DNA from: JAEYZS01 sp031374125
GTDB taxonomy: Bacteria > Bdellovibrionota > Bdellovibrionia > Bdellovibrionales > JAEYZS01
Assembly: GCA_031374125.1 (NCBI GenBank)
Contig: JANMFM010000181.1
Span: 1-5,528, forward strand
DNA length: 5,528 nt
Direction: 5' to 3'
Both the position numbers and the translations under genes were made by a program. The notes under the pieces are model-generated. The model was given only the letters and a program-made list of their open reading frames with translations, was not told the origin of the DNA and did no database searches. Below are positions 1 through 5,528 of this stretch, piece by piece (positions within the stretch are counted from its first letter, which is position 1; each line of letters opens with the position of its first letter).

Positions 1-477
1 AATTCCACCCAAGGCCGGACCAGCGATGCGCGCCACCTGCATGACCGAAGAAGACATCGCCGTGGCTTTGAGTAAGTTCGCTTTTCCAACTATTCTAGGA
101 ACAGAAGCAAAGATGATGGGTTGAGAAAATGAACGAGCAAGGCCGGTTAAAAAAGATGCGCTATAAAGCATAAACACTTGCATATTGAGCGACAGTTGCG
201 CCTGATAGATATGTTCGAGCAATAGAATTACGCCTGAAAGTAAACTCACTAGCAAAACATAACGGTAAACAATCAATGGACGGAGACGATCGACCAAGTA
301 TCCTGCATACAAAGCCAAGCCAATGGCCGGAACGGCTTCCGTAAGTCCTATAAAGCCCAAAGCCAATGGATCTTTGAGTAATTCCCAAATTCTCCATCCA
401 AGAATCACCGCCTGCATTTGCACACCAATGGTGTAGAAGAATCTTGCCGTAAGTAGTTTTTTGAAATCCAATGGCAT
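1..477 (-). CDS. MFS transporter, N-terminal part (runs off the left edge)
   Basis: This is the first 159 residues of an inner-membrane major facilitator superfamily permease; the C-terminal part lies outside the window. The frame is open from the ATG at 477-475 to base 1. Hydrophobic segments lie at about residues 10-30, 38-58, 69-88 and 95-118, and a fifth begins near 140. The loop after the second segment carries GYLVDR (residues 59-64), the MFS motif A equivalent. Residues 147-158 read QVARIAGPALGG, typical of segment 5 in the EntS-like MFS_3 group of exporters. An AAGGTG Shine-Dalgarno (CACCTT on the plus strand, 483-488) lies six bases upstream of the ATG, which fixes the start. The gene is divergent from rsmG. 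Family membership is clear. The substrate cannot be told, and an efflux role is inferred only from MFS_3-like features. Confidence 0.9.
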   Translation of the reverse strand, partial: MPLDFKKLLTARFFYTIGVQMQAVILGWRIWELLKDPLALGFIGLTEAVPAIGLALYAGYLVDRLRPLIVYRYVLLVSLLSGVILLLEHIYQAQLSLNMQVFMLYSASFLTGLARSFSQPIIFASVPRIVGKANLLKATAMSSSVMQVARIAGPALGGI

Positions 478-516
478 ATTTTCACCTTGTACCGAGAAAC
501 TTGTAAGGATCTTTAA

Positions 517-543
517 ATTATCGTAGATTGAATCCTATGTCTA
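517..543 (-). promoter_or_regulatory. Candidate promoter for the MFS gene
   Basis: Read on the minus strand, TAGACA (543-538) and GATAAT (522-517) each match five of six bases of the sigma-70 -35 and -10 consensus. The 15-base spacer is shorter than the preferred 17. Transcription would start near 510 and leave a leader of about 30 bases before the MFS start. The -35 element lies on the rsmG start codon, so the two divergent genes would share a very tight control region. It was found by eye in AT-rich DNA and is tentative. Confidence 0.28.
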
Positions 544-1160
544 ATACTGCTTATTTTGAGAAAAGAATTCCGATCATGCTGGAGTTGGGATTTAATGAAA
601 TCCAATTGCCGGTCCTTAAAAAATATATCGATTTTCTTTGGGAATCGAACGAAATTCTAAACCTCATAAGCCGTAAAATGACTTTCGAAGAGCTAATTGA
701 TAACCATTTGATTGATTGCTTACTGCCTCTTAAAAATTTTCCAACGAATATTCAGAACGTTGCAGACTATGGAACTGGTGGCGGACTGCCCGGCATTCTC
801 TATGCTATTCAATTTCCAGAAATGAAGTTTCACCTTTACGAAAAAAGCAATTTGAAGTGTGACTTTTTGGTAAAGTGTCTGGCCTTTGCCCCCAATATTA
901 TTGTGCAAGGAGATATTCCTTCCGATTTACCTAATATTGATCTTATCATTGCTAGAGCCTTTAAGCCCATCGATGTGCATTTGGACATGAGTCGTAGCTA
1001 TTATCTTAAAAAGGGAAAGTACTTTCTTCTCAAAGCGAGAAAGGAAAAAATCGAAGAAGAACTCGTTCTCGCGCGCAAGCGATTCAAAGATTTAAAAGTT
1101 GAGATCATTCCACTTCAATCTCCAGTTTTAGAAGTTGAACGTCACCTAGTTCTCATCTAA
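537..1160 (+). CDS. rsmG: 16S rRNA (guanine527-N7)-methyltransferase RsmG (GidB)
   Basis: RsmG uses S-adenosylmethionine to methylate N7 of G527 in 16S rRNA; loss of the enzyme is known in other bacteria to give low-level streptomycin resistance. Residue numbers here count from the TTG at 528. Family landmarks appear in order: NLISR (45-49), NHLIDCLLPL (59-68, the usual H-L-x-D-S/C-L motif), VADYGTGGGLPGI (78-90, the SAM-binding glycine loop), IARAF (141-145), a lysine at 169 at the end of the late strand, and a terminal ERHLVLI. The length of 207-210 residues matches the family. ATG at 537 is chosen over the in-frame TTG at 528; neither has a well-placed Shine-Dalgarno, the only AAGGA being 18 or more bases upstream. 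Many bacteria keep this gene beside gidA or parAB, and here it stands apart. Identification is firm and the start is uncertain by three codons. Confidence 0.93.
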   Translation: MSNTAYFEKRIPIMLELGFNEIQLPVLKKYIDFLWESNEILNLISRKMTFEELIDNHLIDCLLPLKNFPTNIQNVADYGTGGGLPGILYAIQFPEMKFHLYEKSNLKCDFLVKCLAFAPNIIVQGDIPSDLPNIDLIIARAFKPIDVHLDMSRSYYLKKGKYFLLKARKEKIEEELVLARKRFKDLKVEIIPLQSPVLEVERHLVLI

Positions 1161-1173
1161 TTTCACGGTCATT

Positions 1174-1200
1174 TTGACACCAATAACGCGAGCCTACATT
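1174..1200 (+). promoter_or_regulatory. Candidate promoter for the metalloprotease gene
   Basis: TTGACA at 1174-1179 is a perfect -35 consensus. TACATT at 1195-1200 matches four of six -10 bases with a 15-base spacer. It sits in the 105-base gap between rsmG and the protease and would leave a leader of about 60 bases. The gap holds no visible terminator for rsmG, so read-through from rsmG is also possible. The -35 is good, while the -10 and spacing are weak. Confidence 0.35.
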
Positions 1201-1253
1201 TTGCATTATTCTCTTTCTACTTATGAAAAAATGGATTTTCATTAACGGATACT

Positions 1254-1260
1254 AGGAGGG
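1254..1260 (+). promoter_or_regulatory. Strong Shine-Dalgarno of the metalloprotease gene
   Basis: AGGAGGG lies five bases before the ATG at 1266, close to ideal strength and spacing. It decides the start and suggests high translation, in contrast to rsmG just upstream. Confidence 0.85.
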
Positions 1261-1265
1261 AAACT

Positions 1266-3356
1266 ATGTTTAAATTGTTCTTCAAGATGGCTTTGATCTT
1301 TGTATCAATGACATCTTTTGCAAATGCATCTAACTTCACAACTCTAAATCAAATGGCTTCTAAAAAGATTTTGGAGTCCAACGGAATAAAATTTGAGGCA
1401 ATTAAATCTCCATCCGATGACATTCTTCTATCCTACCCTAGAGGATTGATCGGCCAAGGAAATATGTTTGGCACCTCGATCATCAAAGTATCTGATAAAG
1501 AAGACGTGGCTCTCGGAAACCTGAAGCTCGCTTGGTTTGCAAGCCTTGCTCGTTCGGAATTAATAAATACCAATACAAAACAAGCATTGGTTTTCAAAGG
1601 CTCCTTTGGTGGTGAAGGTTCTGAAACTCAACCCTTAAAAGTATTGGCAGAAATCCCGGTGACGGAAGTGACAGATTCTACAGTCACTCTAAACCTCTCT
1701 GCTTTGGGTAAAGATCTAGACATAGCCCCAATGTTTGTAAAGCACAGTGGCGAAGAGATGCAAAATTTCACTCACCTGGGATCAAAGACCGTGTCTGTTG
1801 ATTTTTCCGTAAGCACTCTGGTGTTTGATGTGGAATCGACATATAAAATCGAGGCTACAAATCAAACCACCAAGGAAATAACTTCTAAAGAAGTTATGAT
1901 TACAACAAGATGGTTTGTGCGATTGAACTCTGGCATGACTCCTTATTTTGTTCCTAGAAAGAATACTCCTGGAGTAGGTTTTTTCACCAATGGCGAAAGT
2001 AGCAACGATTATATTTCTAGATTTGCCATCACAGACCTCGCTACAAATCCCGTGAAATATTATGTTAAGAACGTTCCTCTTGAGCACCGGCCAGCAGTTC
2101 TTGCGGGGTTTGAAGATTGGAATCACAAGCTTCAAAACACCCTAGGCCATAATCTTTTGGTTTACGAAGTGCTTGAAACAAATGATCCTCGCTATAACCA
2201 AATCATAGCGGGCGACGTGAGATACAACGTTCTCGAATGGGATATCGATAACAAAGCAAGTTATGGCGGCCTTGGCCCTTCGATCAAGCACGGCACGACG
2301 GGTGAAACCATTGCCGGTCATACTTTAATTCAGGGACCAGAAATTCTGGGTATCTATAAAAAATGGTTTAAAGTGAAAGAGCAAGTTGCATCTCTCAGTT
2401 CTCGCGGTCAAAATGATCGAGCAGAGAAATTAAAAATGGATTTCGTAAAAGAAATTTCAGCAAAAGTAAATTCTCAAAAAAATGTTAGAAAATATAAGCT
2501 TTCTTTCAGAGATATTGAATTGCAAATTCCTTCGCAAGACATCAGGCTGCATGATGCTCTCGCAGTTGATCCATTAGATTTTTATGAAACACCCGCTGGA
2601 TATACCTATGAAAATTATATGAATGGATATTGGAGAGAAATTATTCCTCATGAATTGGGCCACAACCTTGGCTTAAGACATAATTTCCGAGGAAACTTAA
2701 AAGACAAAGGCGAAGGAGCTGTAGGTTCCGTTTCAAGATCGGTAATGGAATATCTTGGAAGAGGTCATAGATATCTGAATAGAGTTTCAGAATATGATAT
2801 CATGGCGATTGCATATGGATATCTTGGAAAAAAACCTGCGCACAAAGATTGGTTTTGCACTGACGGAGATCAAGGCATCTACAGCTATACAAATTCGGCA
2901 GAGTGTTCAAACGGAGACGCCACATCTGATCCATTCAGTTATATGGAAGGTAAAATCAATCGAGGATTGGATCTCTTGCTAGCTAGAAACACTTCGGCTG
3001 CGCCAGAGTGGACCATAAAGGAAGCAGCCGGACCCGTAGGAGGATTTTTTCTTCATCTCACGGCTTACGCAACTACGGCTCAAGCTTCTGCAGAGAAGTG
3101 GACCAATTTTTTTGGCAAAGAAGGTCGTCCGGCAACCCCAGAGGAAGTTCCCGCTTATGTTTTAAATAGACTCAATGATCTTATTTGCAATCCAGAACTA
3201 GATGCGCAAGCTGCGGCCAAAGACACCGAAGAGGGAAAAACAATCGCTGCGAAAAATTTAGAAGATTATCGCAACCATGCCTTTACGGTTATGAAAAACG
3301 TGCCCGCACCTTGGTCCATTGTGAGTAAACAGAATTTTAGTTGTTACAAAGAATAG
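1266..3356 (+). CDS. Secreted zinc-dependent metalloprotease (metzincin-type, DUF5117/DUF4953-like)
   Basis: A 696-residue protein predicted to leave the cytoplasm and cleave proteins with a zinc active site. A signal peptide spans residues 1-21: Lys-rich start, hydrophobic core, likely cut after ANA21. Residues 22-255 are a beta-rich N-terminal region of the DUF5117 kind. Residues 261-286 (PVKYYVKNVP, then GFEDWN) and RYNVLEW (319-325) match the stretch that precedes the catalytic motif in this family. The motif HELGHNLGLRH (462-472) gives zinc ligands His462, His466 and His472 and the general base Glu463. SVMEY (492-496) supplies the Met-turn. Four cysteines (531, 547, 641, 693) could form two disulfides, fitting an exported protein. 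A Lys/Glu-rich, probably helical stretch at about 362-410 lies between the core blocks. All catalytic residues are present, so it should be active. The substrate is unknown; digestion of external or prey protein is only a guess. Confidence 0.9.
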   Translation: MFKLFFKMALIFVSMTSFANASNFTTLNQMASKKILESNGIKFEAIKSPSDDILLSYPRGLIGQGNMFGTSIIKVSDKEDVALGNLKLAWFASLARSELINTNTKQALVFKGSFGGEGSETQPLKVLAEIPVTEVTDSTVTLNLSALGKDLDIAPMFVKHSGEEMQNFTHLGSKTVSVDFSVSTLVFDVESTYKIEATNQTTKEITSKEVMITTRWFVRLNSGMTPYFVPRKNTPGVGFFTNGESSNDYISRFAITDLATNPVKYYVKNVPLEHRPAVLAGFEDWNHKLQNTLGHNLLVYEVLETNDPRYNQIIAGDVRYNVLEWDIDNKASYGGLGPSIKHGTTGETIAGHTLIQGPEILGIYKKWFKVKEQVASLSSRGQNDRAEKLKMDFVKEISAKVNSQKNVRKYKLSFRDIELQIPSQDIRLHDALAVDPLDFYETPAGYTYENYMNGYWREIIPHELGHNLGLRHNFRGNLKDKGEGAVGSVSRSVMEYLGRGHRYLNRVSEYDIMAIAYGYLGKKPAHKDWFCTDGDQGIYSYTNSAECSNGDATSDPFSYMEGKINRGLDLLLARNTSAAPEWTIKEAAGPVGGFFLHLTAYATTAQASAEKWTNFFGKEGRPATPEEVPAYVLNRLNDLICNPELDAQAAAKDTEEGKTIAAKNLEDYRNHAFTVMKNVPAPWSIVSKQNFSCYKE

Positions 3357-3392
3357 TATTTTAAATAAAAGAGCCAACTTTTGGAGCTTACT

Positions 3393-3431
3393 ATTACCCA
3401 CATCTTTTGTTAAGTGTGGGTAATTTTTTTT
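3393..3431 (+). terminator. Intrinsic terminator after the metalloprotease gene
   Basis: A perfect 10-bp stem, ATTACCCACA (3393-3402) with TGTGGGTAAT (3415-3424), is extended by CTT/AAG (3404-3406 with 3412-3414) past a one-base bulge, and closes a TTGTT loop. A run of eight T follows at 3424-3431. The T-run is only on the plus-strand side, so it ends the protease transcript, about 40 bases after its stop codon. It does not serve the convergent gene. Confidence 0.93.
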
Positions 3432-3535
3432 GACACAAAATTTATAGTAGTTCACGGCCATTTTTCACTGATTATCAAGTCAGCGTCTGTTTGAAAATAT
3501 CTTGATCATAAAACCAGAGTTTTAGAGCGCGCTTA

Positions 3536-3961
3536 TTATTCGAGATCGCCAGTCTGCTCACAACTTAAATTCAAGGAAAACTCAACTCCAGATGTATCCA
3601 CCAAACTTCCATTGGCTTTAAATCCTGGTTTTAATTTGAACTCAAGACTCCACATATTTCCACCCTCAACATCTTCCTGGCTAAGAGCGAATAGATATTT
3701 ATATTCCTGACCTTTACCTAAATCTTCTGTAGCAAATTCTTTTGTTTCAGGATCAATGATACTCTTTAATCTAACAACTTCAATATTCAAATTTTGTTTA
3801 TAGTAATCGGTAACAGCTTGAGATTTTACTACTGCCCCCATGCCTTTCAGAATGTGGCTGAAGATAATTACTTCATCTCCTTTTTCGGTTCTGCAATGAT
3901 AACCCGCAAAGCTGTTTACCCCTGTTAATACTATTAATGAAAAAATAAAAAATTTTAACAT
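3536..3961 (-). CDS. Small secreted protein of unknown function (141 aa)
   Basis: I do not recognise this family. Residues 1-19 form a clear Sec signal peptide (Lys at 3, hydrophobic core, NSFA19 cut site), leaving a mature protein of about 122 residues. The mature part begins GYHC and holds only two cysteines, Cys23 near its start and Cys134 near its end, well placed to join the two ends in one disulfide. The alternating hydrophobic pattern (for example EVVRLKSII and MWSLEFKLKP) suggests a mostly beta fold, possibly a small sandwich. There is no lipobox, so it is likely periplasmic or secreted. GGGAGG four bases before the ATG supports the start. The gene converges on the metalloprotease and has its own likely promoter, so it is probably monocistronic. 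No good terminator is seen downstream on its strand. Confidence 0.82.
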   Translation of the reverse strand: MLKFFIFSLIVLTGVNSFAGYHCRTEKGDEVIIFSHILKGMGAVVKSQAVTDYYKQNLNIEVVRLKSIIDPETKEFATEDLGKGQEYKYLFALSQEDVEGGNMWSLEFKLKPGFKANGSLVDTSGVEFSLNLSCEQTGDLE

Positions 3962-3965
3962 AAAA

Positions 3966-3971
3966 CCTCCC
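3966..3971 (-). promoter_or_regulatory. Shine-Dalgarno of the 141-aa secreted protein gene
   Basis: GGGAGG on the minus strand, with four bases before the ATG at 3961-3959. The spacing is slightly short but the match is strong, and it supports this start codon. Confidence 0.75.
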
Positions 3972-3989
3972 TATACTAATATCAGGAGC

Positions 3990-3998
3990 GTTATAGCA
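3990..3998 (-). promoter_or_regulatory. Extended -10 promoter for the 141-aa secreted protein gene
   Basis: On the minus strand, TGCTATAAC (3998-3990) is a TATAAC -10 element (five of six) preceded by the TGn extension, which can replace a strong -35. No good -35 is visible 16-18 bases upstream. Transcription would start near 3983 and give a leader of about 20 bases containing the GGGAGG site. The 141-base gap 3962-4102 holds nothing else that I can identify. Confidence 0.45.
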
Positions 3999-4102
3999 GA
4001 AAATCATTAGTTGTAACTAGATTCTTGTTTCTATCTAAAATTAGCCAGCATTTAATAAGAAATTCAGCATAGATGACCTGGATGTCTTGTAAAATAAAGA
4101 AA

Positions 4103-4639
4103 TTAGTGTGTAAACAAGTGTGAACAGCTTCGGCCAGAATTTAAACTCTCGATGAAATACTGGCGATTAAATTTTGTAGAAATAATACCACGAGCCAGTC
4201 CGGGATTGGATTCCATAAGCTTTCCTCTGCGCAAATCAGACCACATTTCATCCATGAAGGAAGGTTTGTGTTGTGCTATGAAGAGTAAAAATTGCTTCGC
4301 CCCTTCGATTAAATGAGGGTTTGGGTATATCGCAATATACATTGCCTTTTCCAATAACCTCCTTGCCATATTATTATCAAGGTTCGTTAGAAGAGCGAGT
4401 TCGTTAATCATTTTGTATTTAAATAAATAATTATATTCACCAACTACAACCATTTGTGCAGCAATTGGAAATTTAGCTCGAAATTTTTGTAACCACTGCG
4501 AAAGAGATTGCTGTTGCCGTTGATAAAGAAGCCATTTTTCTTTAGTTCCCGAATAAGTGCCATCTTTCTTTCTAAGAAAATAGACCGGAACGGAATCTTG
4601 ACCATCACTAAGGAATTTACGAATTTTTGCAATGTAATG
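4103..4639 (-). pseudogene. C-terminal fragment of the split secreted protein, cut off by an in-frame TAA
   Basis: This 178-codon stretch follows directly, in the same frame, after the TAA at 4642-4640 that ends the upstream gene. It stays open to its own TAA at 4105-4103. It reads like real protein: blocks such as KIRKFLSDGQDSVPVYFL just after the break, then helical, Lys/Arg- and Leu-rich segments (MARRLLEKAM, EGAKQFLLFIAQ). The first ATG in frame is at 4453, 62 codons in. It has no Shine-Dalgarno, and no ATG, GTG or TTG lies in frame before it. An independent gene starting at the break is therefore unlikely, and translation of residues from 4453 on (116 aa) would have to be weak. There is no signal peptide. 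The best reading is the C-terminal part of one ancestral protein of about 410 residues. I do not recognise the domain. Confidence 0.65.
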
Positions 4640-5335
4640 TTATCGATAAAAACTCCAATTTGCAGTTAGCTTCTCATCCCAATTCCAGTGCATATCCTTT
4701 TTATCATATATAAAACCGGGATTCTCTAAAAGCCGTAATTGTTCTTCAAGTATTGGACGCAATACTTCAGGATCACCTGTAAATTTTTTTATTATGTCAG
4801 GATTGGTAATAATCCACTCCTGATTATTCTCATGAAAAATTAGGTCAATTTTAGAGAAATCGACATGACGCTTAACTTCATCTTTATCCACCATTTGCCC
4901 ATAATTATTCTCTGATACAGATATCTTCACTGCTCTAATACGTTTAAGATCAAGTTCAAAAGCTATGAGCTTGTCGCCATAATCCTCTTGTTGTCCCCCG
5001 ATCATACCAGTTACAGGGTGGTGCCATGTGTATAGGTAGCCATGTCCCCTGTCTGCCTGAAGTTGATTTGTAAAGACATCTGAAGGACTCAAAATTTTCC
5101 AAAACGACCAGCGAGTGTTGAAATCTGTATTGCTCGACATCGATTCAAGTGATTGATCACGAGTCCAATGGAATAAAAATTGTGGAGCACTAATTTCTTC
5201 CACGGTGGAGCCGGTAGCCGCTGAACTTTTATAAAGTATTTTCGATTGGGCAGTGAATGGAACAAAAACAAAAACAAAAAGAAAAACAAAAATTAATGAC
5301 AATTTATGTTGAACTCGCGTCAAAAAAATCGACAC
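4640..5335 (-). CDS. Secreted protein, N-terminal part of a split gene; possible ADP-ribosyltransferase-like fold
   Basis: A predicted exported protein of 231 residues from the GTG at 5335, or 244 from an ATG at 5374. GTG is preferred because AAGG (plus-strand CCTT, 5344-5347) lies eight bases before it. The ATG at 5374 has no such site and would put 13 extra residues before the signal peptide. Numbered from 5374, a basic stretch (R20, H23, K24) precedes a Phe/Val core at 28-38 and a likely cut near AQS44. In the mature part, LFHWT (67-71), GYLYTW (112-117) and NQEWIITNP (184-192) give His69, Tyr115 and Glu186, the order and spacing of the H-Y-E residues of diphtheria-toxin-type ADP-ribosyltransferases. 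That is my inference from pattern only. It ends at TAA 4642-4640, after which the same frame continues, so it may be truncated. Confidence 0.72.
   Translation of the reverse strand: MSIFLTRVQHKLSLIFVFLFVFVFVPFTAQSKILYKSSAATGSTVEEISAPQFLFHWTRDQSLESMSSNTDFNTRWSFWKILSPSDVFTNQLQADRGHGYLYTWHHPVTGMIGGQQEDYGDKLIAFELDLKRIRAVKISVSENNYGQMVDKDEVKRHVDFSKIDLIFHENNQEWIITNPDIIKKFTGDPEVLRPILEEQLRLLENPGFIYDKKDMHWNWDEKLTANWSFYR
5264..5293 (-). repeat. Hexanucleotide repeat within the signal-peptide coding sequence
   Basis: Five tandem hexamers on the plus strand: AAAAAC (5264), AAAAAC (5270), AAAAAG (5276), AAAAAC (5282) and AAAAAT (5288). On the coding strand they are GTTTTT-type units encoding alternating Val/Leu/Ile and Phe, which make up the hydrophobic core of the signal peptide. 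Gain or loss of a unit would keep the frame and change the core by two residues. The repeat could also simply reflect selection for a hydrophobic core in AT-rich DNA. Confidence 0.8.
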
Positions 5336-5479
5336 ATCAATGACCTTAAAAAAATGAGATAGATAGATAAACATATTAGGTTAAAGAATTGCAAATCTGA
5401 CACCAACTTTGGGCGAGAAGTCTTATTTAATTCTAGATGTCAGTCTGAATACCGCTCAAAACATTTGTTGCTAAAGTGT

Positions 5480-5513
5480 TGTCTAAAAACTGGAATGAGC
5501 CCCGTATTAGACA
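5480..5513. repeat. Short inverted repeat near the right edge
   Basis: TGTCTAA (5480-5486) and TTAGACA (5507-5513) are exact inverted copies around a 20-base spacer. They lie in the 154-base stretch 5375-5528, where I see no gene; the longest minus-strand frame from an ATG there is 30 codons. An operator dyad or a worn insertion-sequence end is possible, but seven bases is short enough to be chance. Confidence 0.25.
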
Positions 5514-5528
5514 CTGTAGCCCCATAGT

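Noticed and set aside
161..397. 78-codon minus-strand open frame
   Set aside because: It overlaps the MFS gene out of frame; the MFS frame has transmembrane segments, family motifs and a Shine-Dalgarno, and this one has none.
1782..2135. 117-codon minus-strand frame inside the protease gene
   Set aside because: It is antisense to a well-supported family region (NPVKYYVKNVP onward) and lacks a start signal or a recognisable domain.
3430..3448. TTGACA followed by TATAGT just after the terminator
   Set aside because: The two hexamers are only seven bases apart, far too close for a sigma-70 promoter, and no plus-strand gene follows.
3258..3461. 67-codon minus-strand frame across the protease 3' end
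   Set aside because: It runs antisense through the protease C-terminus and the terminator hairpin, has no ribosome site, and has low-complexity composition.
3474..3506. ATCAAG ... CTTGAT inverted repeat and TAAAAC-CAGA-GTTTTA hairpin between the convergent genes
   Set aside because: The stems are six bases and AT-rich, with no T-run on the minus-strand side, so they are not convincing terminators for the 141-aa gene.
4444..4632. 62-codon minus-strand frame starting with TTG at 4632, just after the in-frame TAA
   Set aside because: It is in a different frame from both flanking parts and has no Shine-Dalgarno, and the continuing frame across the same bases is more protein-like. A frameshift into it would end at 4444, so it does not rescue the split gene.
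5089..5289. 66-codon minus-strand frame overlapping the signal-peptide region
   Set aside because: It is a shadow of the secreted protein gene; its Phe/Leu run comes from the hexamer repeat read in another frame.
5373..5378. TAATAT as a -10 element for the split secreted gene (minus strand)
   Set aside because: It matches four of six bases and no acceptable -35 lies 16-18 bases upstream; matches of this kind are common in AT-rich DNA.

Overview
This 5.5 kb window is bacterial, AT-rich and compactly coding. Base composition falls from left to right: the first 60 bases are clearly GC-rich, while the region beyond 4100 is roughly one-third GC. Three of the five genes encode proteins with Sec-type signal peptides. 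One of these is a large secreted metzincin-type metalloprotease related to the DUF5117/DUF4953 group. Together with a divergent rsmG that has no parA/parB or gidA next to it, this suggests a Bdellovibrio-like predatory or deltaproteobacterial relative (Bdellovibrionota). That placement is an inference from gene character, not from a marker-gene comparison.

Layout: (1) 1-477, minus strand, is the N-terminal 159 residues of a major facilitator superfamily exporter that runs off the left edge. (2) 537-1160, plus strand, is rsmG, the 16S rRNA G527 N7-methyltransferase. It is divergent from the MFS gene across about 60 bp. (3) 1266-3356, plus strand, is a 696-residue secreted zinc metalloprotease with an excellent Shine-Dalgarno, a candidate promoter upstream and a strong intrinsic terminator at 3393-3431. 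(4) 3536-3961, minus strand, is a 141-residue secreted protein of unknown function, convergent with the protease. (5) 4103-5335, minus strand, is what looks like one secreted protein of about 410 codons interrupted by a single in-frame TAA at 4640-4642. The first part (231-244 residues) has a signal peptide and a His/Tyr/Glu motif arrangement reminiscent of ADP-ribosyltransferase-like folds. The second part (178 codons) stays open in the same frame but has no usable start of its own near the break. (6) 5375-5528 has no convincing gene.

The genes do not form one pathway. rsmG is housekeeping, the MFS gene encodes an inner-membrane transporter, and the other three products are exported proteins, each apparently with its own transcription unit. 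No CRISPR array, tRNA, rRNA or complete mobile element was seen. The point most worth a second look is the split reading frame at 4103-5335.
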